Source: JAZLDV01 sp045614925
GTDB lineage: Bacteria; Bacillota_I; Bacilli_A; Erysipelotrichales; Coprobacillaceae
Reading direction: 5' to 3'
Length of the DNA: 50,937 nucleotides
Assembly: GCA_045614925.1 (NCBI GenBank)
Contig: JAZLDV010000099.1
Location: 1 to 50,937, forward strand
Made by a program: the position numbers and the translations under genes. This document shows positions 8,315-16,901 of this stretch, one piece after another. Each line of letters begins with the position of its first letter. Position 1 is the stretch's first letter. The notes below the pieces were generated by a model. That model did not search any database, was not told the origin of the DNA, and saw only the letters and a list, made by a program, of their open reading frames with translations.

Positions 8315-10609
8315 TTATTTATTTTTTTCAATTAATCCCATTAATACTTTTTCAGCTGTAATAGGTAATTCTCTAAATCTTAAACCTGTCGCATTATAAA
8401 CAGCTTCTGCAATTGCAGGAGCTGGTGTATTAATAACAACTTCACCTATTGATTTTGCTCCAAATGGTCCAGTTGGCTCATAAGTTTCTTCAAATTCTAC
8501 ACGTATTTTTCCTATATCAATACGTGAAGGAATTTTATATTGCATAAAGTTTGATGTCATCATTGCACCTTTAGCACTATAAATAACATCTTCAAATAAA
8601 GCCATACCAATACCTTGAACAAGTCCACCTTCAGTTTGAACACGTGCTAAATTTTTATTAACGACCGTACCACAATCTACACATGCTACATAATCTAGTA
8701 ATGAAATTTTTCCAGTTTCTAAATCAACTTCAATTTCACATGCTCCTGCCATAAAAGGTGGTGGAGATGTTGGTGATGAATGTGAAGCACTAGAGAATAA
8801 TATTTCACCATTCCCTGCCTGAATTTTAGTCACTAGATCTTCTATAGTAATTCCTACACTTTCATCTTCAATTTTAAATATACGTTCACCATCAAATGTA
8901 AGATCATCTTTAGATAATCCTAAGATTGCACTTGATGCATCCATAATTTTTTTCACCATGCCTTGACATGCTTTTACAACTGCCATACCTGTTACATAAG
9001 TTGTACTTGATGCATAAGACCCACTATCATAAGGAGAGATATCTGTATCTACACCATAAACTACAATTTTATCTAAATCACAGCCTAATACATCTGCTGC
9101 CATTTGTGCTAAGATCGTATCACATCCAGTTCCCATATCTGAACATCCTGTCATTAATGAATAGAAACCGTCATCATTTAATTTAATTGTCGCTGATCCG
9201 ACATCACAATTACTAATACCAGACCCTTGCATAGACATAGCCATTCCTACAGATCTTACTTTTGTATCAGATACTTTATAACAAGGATATTTTTCATCCC
9301 ATCCTATCATTTCTTTCACTCTGTTAACACATTTATCTAATGCACATGATTGAACAACTTCACCATAATAATGTGTTAACTGATTACCTGTATGAACCAT
9401 ATTTAATTCTCTTAAATAAGTAGGATCTACATTCATCTTATGTGCTAATTCATTAACAGCAGATTCTAATGCAAAAATACCTTGAGTAGCACCATATCCA
9501 CGATATGCACCAGCAGATAAATAATTCGTATAAACAACATCATATTGGAAACGATGTGCTTCAAAACCATAATACATTGATAATGATTTTGTTGCAGTTA
9601 AGTTAACAGTTGTTGGACCATGTTCTCCATAAGCCCCTGTATTCGATAATGTATATAAATCAACAGCTCTAAACTTTCCATTTTTATCCGCACCTAAACG
9701 AACATGAACTTCCATTTCATGACGAGGTGATCCTGCAATAAAACATTCTTCACGCGTATAAACAAGATGCGCAGGTTTCTTTGTAAGATAAGTTACGATA
9801 GCTGGATAGATTTCAAGTACTGCTGTCTGTTTTGCACCAAACCCTCCTCCGATACGTGGTTTAACTACACGAACTTTAGATTTAGTAATATTTAATGCAT
9901 GCGAAACAATACGACGGACATGGAATGGAATCTGAGTAGAACTTGTTACAATTAATCTTCCATATGTATCAATTGTCGTAAAAGCAGTAAATGGCTCCAT
10001 CATTGCCTGACTTACAGCTTTAATATGATATTTCTGATCAACGACATAATCACATGTATCTAATATATCATTCACTTCTTGTCCATCTTCATGACGAGAC
10101 GCACATAAATTTCTTTTTGGATCTGTCCCTAAGTTTGTATGTCCAACATAATTTTCTTCAGGATGAATAAGAATTTCATTATCTAAAGATTGTCTAAAAT
10201 CTAAAATTGGTTCTAAAACTTCATATTGAACATTTATCAGTTTCATAGCCTCATTAACACAAGCCTCATTTTCACCTGCCACAATTGCTACTGGATCCCC
10301 CACAAAACGAACATATTGATCTAAAATCAAACGATCATATGGACTTGGTTCTGGGAATGTCTGACCTGCTAATGTAAAACGTTTAGAAGGTACATCTTTA
10401 TATGTAACAATGATTTCAATACCTTCAACTTCTAATGCTTTTGAAACATCAATATCTATAATTTTAGCAAAAGCATGAGGACTTCTTTTTAATTTAACAA
10501 CAAGTGCATCATTTAAAACTAAATCATCAGTATAAACAGGTTTCCCTGATAAAAGAGATTTTGCATCTTTTTTTACTATACCCTGACCTACATATTTTTT
10601 CTTTTCCAT
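8315..10609 (-). CDS. xdhA: Xanthine dehydrogenase, molybdenum-binding subunit
   Basis: Large catalytic subunit of a three-part molybdenum hydroxylase of the xanthine oxidase family, oxidising purines such as hypoxanthine or xanthine with water as oxygen source. The 764-residue chain has the a/b-hammerhead domain (about 8-130, VGQGIVKKDAKSLLSGKPVY) and then the Moco-binding domain with RIGGGFGAKQ (about 251-260), AYRGYGATQG (about 365) and the late motif PFGAKSIGEVV, whose E723 aligns with the catalytic glutamate of the family. The nearby selD, yedF, yqeB and yqeC genes point to the selenium-dependent subclass, with labile selenium rather than selenocysteine. Last gene of xdhB-xdhC-xdhA, 2 bases after the iron-sulfur subunit. 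Confidence 0.93.
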   Translation of the reverse strand: MEKKKYVGQGIVKKDAKSLLSGKPVYTDDLVLNDALVVKLKRSPHAFAKIIDIDVSKALEVEGIEIIVTYKDVPSKRFTLAGQTFPEPSPYDRLILDQYVRFVGDPVAIVAGENEACVNEAMKLINVQYEVLEPILDFRQSLDNEILIHPEENYVGHTNLGTDPKRNLCASRHEDGQEVNDILDTCDYVVDQKYHIKAVSQAMMEPFTAFTTIDTYGRLIVTSSTQIPFHVRRIVSHALNITKSKVRVVKPRIGGGFGAKQTAVLEIYPAIVTYLTKKPAHLVYTREECFIAGSPRHEMEVHVRLGADKNGKFRAVDLYTLSNTGAYGEHGPTTVNLTATKSLSMYYGFEAHRFQYDVVYTNYLSAGAYRGYGATQGIFALESAVNELAHKMNVDPTYLRELNMVHTGNQLTHYYGEVVQSCALDKCVNRVKEMIGWDEKYPCYKVSDTKVRSVGMAMSMQGSGISNCDVGSATIKLNDDGFYSLMTGCSDMGTGCDTILAQMAADVLGCDLDKIVVYGVDTDISPYDSGSYASSTTYVTGMAVVKACQGMVKKIMDASSAILGLSKDDLTFDGERIFKIEDESVGITIEDLVTKIQAGNGEILFSSASHSSPTSPPPFMAGACEIEVDLETGKISLLDYVACVDCGTVVNKNLARVQTEGGLVQGIGMALFEDVIYSAKGAMMTSNFMQYKIPSRIDIGKIRVEFEETYEPTGPFGAKSIGEVVINTPAPAIAEAVYNATGLRFRELPITAEKVLMGLIEKNK

Positions 10610-10611
10610 GA

Positions 10612-11067
10612 TTACACCTCCTCAATACCAAAATATTTACATAAAGCACGATACTGAGACTGATATCCCGTACAGCGACATAAATTTCCTGCTAAATACT
10701 CTTTCATTTCTTCAACGCTAGGATGAGGAATTTCTTTTTTCAATGCCAGTACTGCCATAATAAATCCTGGAGAACAGAACCCACACTGATCTGCACCTTC
10801 TTCTGCTAAGAATCGTGAAAATTCTTCAGCTTCCTTTTGAACACCTTCTAGAGTTGTAACATTCTTTCCACTCGCATGTAATGCTAGTGTTGAGCATGAT
10901 AAAACTGGTCTTTCATCAATCCATAATGTACATAAACCGCAATTTCCTGTATCGCAGCCACGTTTTACACTCTTCATCCCATGCTTTCTTACAAAATCTA
11001 ACAACAACATATCTGGTGCAATATCATCAATAATACGTTTACCATTTAAAAATAACTCTATTCTCAT
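10612..11067 (-). CDS. xdhC: Xanthine dehydrogenase, [2Fe-2S] subunit
   Basis: Electron-transfer subunit of 151 residues with two [2Fe-2S] sites. The plant-type ferredoxin site is C38, C43, C46 and C58 (RGCDTGNCGLC and VLSC); the helical site near the Moco is C95, C98, C130 and C132 (QCGFCSPG and NLCRCTG). All eight cysteines are present. It passes electrons from the molybdenum centre to the FAD subunit. Its start overlaps the stop of the FAD subunit by 4 bases, so the two are translationally coupled. The symbol xdhC follows E. coli usage for the Fe-S subunit and must not be confused with the XdhC/CoxI maturation factor at 14061. Confidence 0.95.
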   Translation of the reverse strand: MRIELFLNGKRIIDDIAPDMLLLDFVRKHGMKSVKRGCDTGNCGLCTLWIDERPVLSCSTLALHASGKNVTTLEGVQKEAEEFSRFLAEEGADQCGFCSPGFIMAVLALKKEIPHPSVEEMKEYLAGNLCRCTGYQSQYRALCKYFGIEEV

Positions 11068-11843
11068 ACTGCCACCTCATTGATTTCTTTCACTGCACGT
11101 TTAATTAAAACTTTTGCAATGATTTTTCTATATTCTGCACTTCCTCTTTGATTATTCCCAAAACGGAATTGTTCCAACACAACATCTATATCTTCATCTA
11201 AACTATCATCTCTTAATTGAATCTGATCTACTACTTTTGCTTTTAATGGTGTTGCTCCTAATACAATTGTATATAATCCATCTTTTTTTGATACTGCACA
11301 ATTCACAACTGCAAAATCAGTTTCACTCATACGATGAGACTGATAAGAGACTTTACGTCCATCTTTCTTTACTATCATTCGTACTAAAATATCATTATCC
11401 ATTCTCATATTAATAAAAGATTGAATTGGCACAATACCTCCATTATACAATTCAACATAACTATCTAATGAAGCAAACATAGTTAAAACATCTGAAAATC
11501 CATATCGAGGGAAAATACTTCCACCTACAGTTGCTGTATTTCTAAATTGTACTCCTACAATATGTCTTAACGCTTCTTTAAATGCTCCATTAAATATCTG
11601 ATGCATTGATGGATGAACTTCTAAATCCCTTAAAGAACACATACATCCAATACGAAATTCTTCATCCGTTTCTTCAATAGTATCTAATGATAATTGACAT
11701 AAATCAATTCCTGTTTCTAAATTTAAAGCACCCATTTTAGCCCATAGATTTCCTCCTAAGATAACATTATTACGATTTGCACATCTTAGTTCATAAGCTT
11801 CTTCTAGGCTAGATACTTGAACATAATTTTTCAATGTATACAT
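11064..11843 (-). CDS. xdhB: Xanthine dehydrogenase, FAD-binding subunit
   Basis: FAD-binding middle subunit of the hydroxylase. I choose the start at 11843 (MYTLKNYVQVSSLEEAYEL), which has a GGGGGAA ribosome site; the open frame continues 28 codons upstream but runs into the promoter. The 259-residue chain has the flavin loop NNVILGGNLWAKMG (about 24-37) and the second FAD contact QFRNTATVGGSIFPRYGFSD (about 98-117), both typical of CO dehydrogenase/xanthine dehydrogenase flavoproteins. A C-terminal CO_deh_flav_C-like part follows. First gene of the xdhB-xdhC-xdhA unit, behind a terminator and an extended -10 promoter. Confidence 0.92.
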   Translation of the reverse strand: MYTLKNYVQVSSLEEAYELRCANRNNVILGGNLWAKMGALNLETGIDLCQLSLDTIEETDEEFRIGCMCSLRDLEVHPSMHQIFNGAFKEALRHIVGVQFRNTATVGGSIFPRYGFSDVLTMFASLDSYVELYNGGIVPIQSFINMRMDNDILVRMIVKKDGRKVSYQSHRMSETDFAVVNCAVSKKDGLYTIVLGATPLKAKVVDQIQLRDDSLDEDIDVVLEQFRFGNNQRGSAEYRKIIAKVLIKRAVKEINEVAV

Positions 11844-11877
11844 AAAAAATTCCCCCATTACTGCTTTATTCTCTCCC

Positions 11878-11886
11878 ATTATAACA
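11878..11886 (-). promoter_or_regulatory. Extended -10 promoter of xdhBCA
   Basis: TGTTATAAT on the minus strand lies about 35 bases before the xdhB start and directly after the mocA terminator. There is no clear -35 and no copy of the ModE-like palindrome here, so xdhBCA may be expressed without direct ModE control. Confidence 0.5.
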
Positions 11887-11893
11887 TGAGCAA

Positions 11894-11918
11894 TAAAAAA
11901 AGGGAGTTTATTCTCCCT
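11894..11918 (-). terminator. Terminator after mocA, overlapping its stop codon
   Basis: AGGGAG pairs with CTCCCT (11913-11918 with 11901-11906) around a 6-base loop, followed on the minus strand by seven T (11894-11900). It divides the selenium/molybdenum accessory operon from xdhBCA; the stop codon of mocA lies in the stem. Confidence 0.75.
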
Positions 11919-12975
11919 ACTTTTCAATTATTTTATAAAAATCTTCCTTTGTATCTACATCAAAAAGCTCTAACTCATGTTCACATTCAACAAATTTCAC
12001 ATCTGACTCATATTGTTTTACAATATAATTCCCACCTTTTTTATCAGGAAGACATTTCAATTCTTCAAAATATCTTTTATCAAACAATACAGGTGATCCT
12101 ACTTTATTTTCATAACACAAACGAATAATACCGTTATATTCAATAGACTCTTTTAGCATAGAAATAATACTTTCTCTTTTTAACATAGGCTGATCACAAG
12201 GAATAAACATACAATTATTAACATCATTCATTCTATTAATTCCTAAACATATTGCCTGATTTCTATAAGGAAAATCATGATAAACAACTTCTATCCCTCT
12301 ATTTTCACAAATATGTTTTACATCCAAATCTCTTGTCACAACAACTCTATGATAAAAAAGATTTTCAGTAAGTTCCAATACATTTTCAAAAAAACTTTTT
12401 CCATTAAACACTTCAAATAACTTATTACTTCCATATCTTTGACTCATACCAGAAGCCATAATTATACAACCAAAACGAGTAGCAAGCAAATCAAGATCAG
12501 CTATAAATACATCATTCCTATCTTTTAATTCATTTAAAAAACTTAAATCCTGTTTTCTTAAAACTGCCAGTACCCTTTTAAAGTCCATTGCTTCCTTAAT
12601 CTGATTTTGAAAATCTAATTCTTCACTTTCTAAAAAACCTATTTCATCAATGCATATCCAATCATAATCAAGAATAGCTTTTTTAATAAATGGAATCCCT
12701 ATAGTATAAAATCCATCCTTAATCACATTCATAGGCTGACCATAATAAGTATTATTCTCATTTTTACACCCTATAATATCTCTATGAATACCATCTGACA
12801 TATAAACATAATTATCTTCTTTATAAGAAATCAATGCATGAGTATCAGGACTTAACATTAATTTTAATTCATTAAACAAAAGAGTTTTTCCACCCTTTTG
12901 TTTTCCAGTAATGAGCAAATGTTTTTTTTGACTTTTATAAAAAGAATTGAGAATATAACTCGCGATTATTTTCAT
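11917..12975 (-). CDS. mocA: MocA-like molybdenum cofactor nucleotidyltransferase with N-terminal NTPase domain
   Basis: The 352-residue product joins two domains. Residues about 15-165 form a P-loop NTPase resembling THEP1/NTPase_1: Walker A GKQKGGKT (24-31) and a Walker B-like DEIGFLE (110-116). Residues about 168-352 form a MobA/MocA-type nucleotidyltransferase with IIMASGMSQRYGSNKL (171-186), the usual LAAGxSxRxGxxKL motif in divergent form, and IPCDQP, the metal-binding Asp motif. MocA proteins attach CMP to molybdopterin, as needed by xanthine dehydrogenases. The start at 12975 has a perfect AAGGAGG ribosome site; a longer frame reaches 12996. It overlaps modE by 41 bases. Fused NTPase domain: possibly ATP-driven insertion or sulfuration, but this is speculation. 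Confidence 0.8.
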   Translation of the reverse strand: MKIIASYILNSFYKSQKKHLLITGKQKGGKTLLFNELKLMLSPDTHALISYKEDNYVYMSDGIHRDIIGCKNENNTYYGQPMNVIKDGFYTIGIPFIKKAILDYDWICIDEIGFLESEELDFQNQIKEAMDFKRVLAVLRKQDLSFLNELKDRNDVFIADLDLLATRFGCIIMASGMSQRYGSNKLFEVFNGKSFFENVLELTENLFYHRVVVTRDLDVKHICENRGIEVVYHDFPYRNQAICLGINRMNDVNNCMFIPCDQPMLKRESIISMLKESIEYNGIIRLCYENKVGSPVLFDKRYFEELKCLPDKKGGNYIVKQYESDVKFVECEHELELFDVDTKEDFYKIIEK

Positions 12976-13264
12976 CACAAGCCTCCTTATATGCATTATA
13001 TTTTTCTAAAAATACCTTTGCTTCGTCACTTAAAACACTTCCTCCGCCTTTAGCTCCACCTATTTTCTTTTTAGTTAAAGCAAAGCCCAATCCCTTCTCT
13101 GCTCTAGAAATCATCTTTAAAGCTTTACTATAAGAAAGATCCATTTCTTCAGCGGCCTTTTTTAAAGACCCATGTTTATCTATTAATAAAAGTAATTCAT
13201 ATGGTCCTGGACCAAAAATTCTTTGATTATCATCATACATATAAACACATGTTACAACTTTCAT
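12935..13264 (-). CDS. modE: ModE-type molybdenum regulator, DNA-binding domain only
   Basis: Winged helix-turn-helix protein of 109 residues matching the N-terminal domain of ModE: FGPGPYELLLLIDKHGSLKKAA (about 18-39) leads into recognition helix LSYSKALKMISRAEKGLGF (about 43-61), then the wing KKIGGAKGGGSVLSDEA, corresponding to the Gly-rich GGxGGGG wing of ModE. The molybdate-binding Mop/TOBE domains of E. coli ModE are absent. The start at 13264 (MKVVTCVYMY) has a GGAGGATCATTT ribosome site and overlaps the ABC ATPase stop as ATGA. It is the likely reader of the two palindromes at 21288 and 21529. How it senses molybdate is open. Confidence 0.85.
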   Translation of the reverse strand: MKVVTCVYMYDDNQRIFGPGPYELLLLIDKHGSLKKAAEEMDLSYSKALKMISRAEKGLGFALTKKKIGGAKGGGSVLSDEAKVFLEKYNAYKEACDENNRELYSQFFL

Positions 13265-14055
13265 AAATGATCCTCCCAATACGTCAGATAAATAATTTCA
13301 TTATTTTGATTATGCTGTATAATTTTTATATTTGAATATATTTTCGATAATGCAATTTGTATTGTTTCAAGAGTATCTTTTTTAGGATAAATAATATCAC
13401 TACATTGACCATCTTTTATAAGTACTATCTGATCACAAAATCTCAAAGCTAAAGACAGATCATGAAGACACATAATTGCAGCACTTCTTGAATGATTAAT
13501 ATATGATTTTAAATGTTTCATAATCTCATAACGATTATGAAAATCTAATGCACTATCAATTTCATCTAACAATAAAACCTTTGTTTTTTCAATCATCAGA
13601 CGTGACAGCAATACTAGCTGTTTCTGTCCTTCACTTAAACATAAATAATCATGTTCAATATAATCTTCTAAACCCATTTGCTTTAAAACACTAATTGCTT
13701 CTAAAACCTGTTTCTGTGATGGTTTTTCAAATAACTTTAAAACTGGATTATATCCCATCATTACAACATCTTTAACAGGTAAAGATATTGATAATCCACT
13801 ATTTTGAGGAAGATAGCTTACATGCTGTGAAAGTTTTTTTACAGACATGTCTTCTACGCATTGATGATCAATATAAGAAGTTCCAGTATGGCTAATCTGA
13901 CAAGCCAGTGCTTTAAGCAATGTACTTTTTCCACTGCCATTAACTCCAACAATTCCACATAATGTATGTGATTGAACACTAAAAGAAATATCATGAATAA
14001 TATTTTTAGAATGATATCCAGCACTTATCTGTCTAACTTCATATAAATCATTCAT
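13261..14055 (-). CDS. ABC importer ATPase, FecE/BtuD type (probable molybdate or tungstate)
   Basis: Cytoplasmic ATPase subunit of a type II ABC importer, 264 residues. Walker A GVNGSGKST is at 37-45, Q-loop YLPQNSG at 81-87, signature LSEGQKQ at 140-146, Walker B VLLLDEIDSALD at 160-171 and the switch histidine in CLHDLSLAL. FecE/BtuD-type ATPases serve siderophores, heme, B12 and, in the MolBCA group, molybdate or tungstate. Its partner permease and binding protein lie at the start of the same operon (19327-21274), separated by six selenium/molybdenum genes. Together with modE, which overlaps it by 4 bases, this favours molybdate or tungstate over iron. The cargo is an inference. Confidence 0.85.
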   Translation of the reverse strand: MNDLYEVRQISAGYHSKNIIHDISFSVQSHTLCGIVGVNGSGKSTLLKALACQISHTGTSYIDHQCVEDMSVKKLSQHVSYLPQNSGLSISLPVKDVVMMGYNPVLKLFEKPSQKQVLEAISVLKQMGLEDYIEHDYLCLSEGQKQLVLLSRLMIEKTKVLLLDEIDSALDFHNRYEIMKHLKSYINHSRSAAIMCLHDLSLALRFCDQIVLIKDGQCSDIIYPKKDTLETIQIALSKIYSNIKIIQHNQNNEIIYLTYWEDHL

Positions 14056-14060
14056 ATAAA

Positions 14061-15461
14061 CTAACGCTTTTGAAGTGGAATAAATAGCACTTTATTTATT
14101 CCTCCACAAATCATACCTAATTCCATTTTTGCTTTATCATTCAAACAATATTCTTTAATGCACACTTCATTAATAGCTCTTGCATCTTCTATCGCTTTAT
14201 ATTCCACTGCTCCTCCACCAATACTATCTACAATATAATCTTTACCTACAAACATCATACTTCCTATACCTCTAGGAGAAGAACCTGTTTTCTCAATTAT
14301 AATACATAAAACACCATCATCATTTATATTTAAAAGTTCTTTAGAAACACTGCTTACATGTTTTTTATTTTTTTCATTTATAATTTCAGCTAATATACTC
14401 ACTGCAATTTCTGCAGGTGTTCTTGCATGAATATTTAAACCAATTGGTGCAAAAATAGTATCTAACTGTTCCTGCTTAAAGCCTATTTCTTTTAAATTTT
14501 CATAAGTTTTACTTATTTTTGTACGACTTCCTATCATTCCTAAATAAGAATAATTATTTTTATTTAATATTGCTTTCACACATGTAAAATCATCTTTATG
14601 TTCTCTAGTTACAACAACATAAATTGCCTGATTTTCTAAATACTGATCTAAATTTTCAAAACTATCACATATTAGTTCATCTGCTTCATTTAATCTTTCT
14701 TTAGTTACAAGATCTTTTCTATCATCAATCACTTTAATATAAAAACCTAAAGCTGATGCTATTTTTACAAGAGATAAAGAAACATGTCCTGCTCCTAAAA
14801 TAATAAGTGGTGGTGACTGATTAAACCATTCTTTTTTAACAAGTGAAACATCTTGTCCATATTCAATTAATGAAGCAATCACTTTTTCATACAAACTGTT
14901 CGCATTTGCTCCATAAACACTTATTTTTTTATCATTGTATTTTTCTTTCAAAATGTCCACATATCCTTTCTTTACAATATTCATCAAATGATTTTCATCA
15001 ATCACATCATCTTCTTTTAAATTATAATATCGATGACTAAGTTCAAGTCTAAAAACAGCATCTTTTGCCAATTGATTTAAACTATGCATACCAAAAACAA
15101 TAATAATTTCATCAACATTATCATAAATAACAGGTTCATTATCCTTTAAAAACTTTAAAGGATAATGAGCCGATCCATCTGCCTCTATTAATACAACATC
15201 TGCATATTCACAAACTTTATTATATGTATCAATAGACAAAGCTTTAATTTTATTATGTTCTTTTATCCCAGCCATCACATAATGATTTTTCATCATATAG
15301 TCTATAATTTCATTATGATCATCACTTAATAATGTATCTTCTTCTATAAACATATGAGTAGAAGTCGTAACAAAAACATTTTTACCTTGCTTTACATAAT
15401 CATAGGCCATCTTTTTTATTAAAGATGTCTTCCCACCAGCACCAACAATCGCTTTAATCAT
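14061..15461 (-). CDS. Fused YqeC and XdhC/CoxI maturation protein, permuted order
   Basis: A 466-residue chain of three parts. Residues 1-210 match YqeC, an accessory protein marking selenium-dependent molybdenum hydroxylases: P-loop GAGGKTS at 7-13 and the LIEADGSAHYPLK segment at 91-103. Residues about 217-365 are the Rossmann half of XdhC (ILGAGHVSLSLVKIA at 221-235, ending APIGLNIHARTPAEIAVSI at 338-356). Residues about 380-466 are the XdhC_CoxI half (GSSPRGIGSMMFV from 393, SIGGGAVE at 413-420, MICGGINKV near 450). In stand-alone XdhC as I know it the CoxI half comes first, so the order is swapped. XdhC inserts the sulfurated cofactor into the hydroxylase. The start overlaps yqeB as ATGA. 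Confidence 0.85.
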   Translation of the reverse strand: MIKAIVGAGGKTSLIKKMAYDYVKQGKNVFVTTSTHMFIEEDTLLSDDHNEIIDYMMKNHYVMAGIKEHNKIKALSIDTYNKVCEYADVVLIEADGSAHYPLKFLKDNEPVIYDNVDEIIIVFGMHSLNQLAKDAVFRLELSHRYYNLKEDDVIDENHLMNIVKKGYVDILKEKYNDKKISVYGANANSLYEKVIASLIEYGQDVSLVKKEWFNQSPPLIILGAGHVSLSLVKIASALGFYIKVIDDRKDLVTKERLNEADELICDSFENLDQYLENQAIYVVVTREHKDDFTCVKAILNKNNYSYLGMIGSRTKISKTYENLKEIGFKQEQLDTIFAPIGLNIHARTPAEIAVSILAEIINEKNKKHVSSVSKELLNINDDGVLCIIIEKTGSSPRGIGSMMFVGKDYIVDSIGGGAVEYKAIEDARAINEVCIKEYCLNDKAKMELGMICGGINKVLFIPLQKR

Positions 15462-16279
15462 AACTGTATTCCTTTTTTACAAGACAGATATAATATCGCT
15501 TCTAATACGCCTCCACCAATACATCTTGCTTTATCAGAAATAGTAAAACAATTTTCATATTCATCAATTCTAGGATCTATATCTGCAATCTTAAATCCAT
15601 TTGTGACATCATATCCATCTCTAATCAATCCTCTTAAAATACCATCAATACTTGCGTAGACTTCAACCTTATTGTCACCATTTTCAATAACTGCAATAAC
15701 TTCATCTTTTTTTACAGTATCTGTAATATGTTTTATATTTCGTAAAACACCACAAGATGGACTATGTATAACTCTTTGTTTATCGTATCCAGCAATCTTA
15801 CCAGGAATTCCAGTATTTTTAATTGCTTGTCCTTTTTCTATAATACGACCTAATCGATGTCCTCTCATTGTCTCAATGACAATATCACAATCTACACCAG
15901 CATTAAATCCTGGTCCTAATGCAATTGTTATTGGAGCCATATCTTTATTCAAACCTAAATTCTTTTTTGCAATAATCGCATCAACAACAACAAATGGTTT
16001 TAATTGTTCTATACATACACCTTGACTATCAACAAGCAATGTCAATTTTCCTTCATTTAAAAATTGCAGTGCTTCATCTAAATCATTTGCTTTATAACAA
16101 ATAACATCTTCCACTTTCATGCTTCCTTCATAAACAGCTTCACAAAAAGAAACATTTCTTCTGATTGCACTTGGCTTTTCTATTTCTAAAATTAATACTC
16201 TAAACCCACTTTTATATAATTTATATATTGTTCCAGTGGCTAAATCTCCTCCACCTCTTACAATAACTAACTTTTCCAT
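15458..16279 (-). CDS. yqeB: Selenium-dependent molybdenum hydroxylase maturation protein YqeB
   Basis: EF2563/YqeB family, 273 residues, one of the marker proteins that co-occur with orphan SelD and selenium-dependent molybdenum hydroxylases. The N-terminus VIVRGGGDLATGTIYKLYKSGF (4-25) looks like a dinucleotide- or nucleotide-binding fold. A central part has LGPGFNAGVDCDIVIETMRGH (about 121-141) and IHSPSCGVL. Exact chemistry is not established; a role in making or inserting the selenium-containing ligand is inferred by the field from genome co-occurrence. The start has an AGGTGAT ribosome site; 8 bases separate it from yedF and it overlaps yqeC-xdhC by 4. No Sec codon is needed. Confidence 0.9.
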   Translation of the reverse strand: MEKLVIVRGGGDLATGTIYKLYKSGFRVLILEIEKPSAIRRNVSFCEAVYEGSMKVEDVICYKANDLDEALQFLNEGKLTLLVDSQGVCIEQLKPFVVVDAIIAKKNLGLNKDMAPITIALGPGFNAGVDCDIVIETMRGHRLGRIIEKGQAIKNTGIPGKIAGYDKQRVIHSPSCGVLRNIKHITDTVKKDEVIAVIENGDNKVEVYASIDGILRGLIRDGYDVTNGFKIADIDPRIDEYENCFTISDKARCIGGGVLEAILYLSCKKGIQL

Positions 16280-16287
16280 ATAATCAC

Positions 16288-16899
16288 CTATGGTTTAACA
16301 ATTTTTCCTGCAGTTTCCATCACTTCTACAATTTCATACATATTTGTTACATTTCCTACTGCTAATTTATCCTTAATTCCATAAAAATCCAAACATGTTC
16401 CACATGTTAAAATTTCTACACCAGAAGCTTCTAAACTCTTTAAATCATCTAATGTATCAGCATCTTCACATGTTAAATAAGCTCCTGTGTTATAACATAA
16501 AATCTTTTCAGGTAACTGATCTTGTTTAGTTAAAGCAAAAACAAATGCTTTCATTAATGCTTTCCCTAATTTTTCATCACCTACACCCATACAAGAAGAA
16601 GATAATACTACAACCATTCCTTTATGAGTTGCATCAATTGCACATTCAATAACTTCTTCTTTTTCTTCAACGACTTCTCCTACCGTAATTACAACTTCAA
16701 AATCTTTATCACCTTTTTTATTACCTAAAGCAACAAATCCTTTTTGTTTTGAAAACTTTAAAAGATTTTGAACAGCAATTTCATTATCTACATAAACTAA
16801 AACTTTACCACTTTCATTCATTCCTTCAATTGCCTTTTTTGTATTCACTACAGGTAAAGGACAAGCCAACCCTCTTGCATCTACTTTAATTTCTAACAT
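16288..16899 (-). CDS. yedF: Selenium metabolism protein YedF
   Basis: Two-domain protein of 203 residues. Residues 1-75 are a TusA/SirA-like domain with the CPLP motif in ARGLACPLPV (C13), which carries persulfide or perselenide in homologues. Residues about 90-203 are a DsrE-like domain with SSSCMGVGDEKLGKALMKAF and two late cysteines in LTCGTCLDFYGI (about 164-175). This architecture is that of the sulfurtransferase-like selenium metabolism protein YedF, commonly next to selD. It follows the class V aminotransferase by 2 bases with its ribosome site inside that gene's end. A role in carrying selenium from the lyase to SelD or the cofactor is inferred. Confidence 0.92.
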   Translation of the reverse strand: MLEIKVDARGLACPLPVVNTKKAIEGMNESGKVLVYVDNEIAVQNLLKFSKQKGFVALGNKKGDKDFEVVITVGEVVEEKEEVIECAIDATHKGMVVVLSSSCMGVGDEKLGKALMKAFVFALTKQDQLPEKILCYNTGAYLTCEDADTLDDLKSLEASGVEILTCGTCLDFYGIKDKLAVGNVTNMYEIVEVMETAGKIVKP

Positions 16900-16901
16900 A
16901 T

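Noticed and set aside
11844..11900. ModE-like operator before xdhBCA
   Set aside because: No CGxTAT...ATAxCG palindrome is present; only an extended -10 box.
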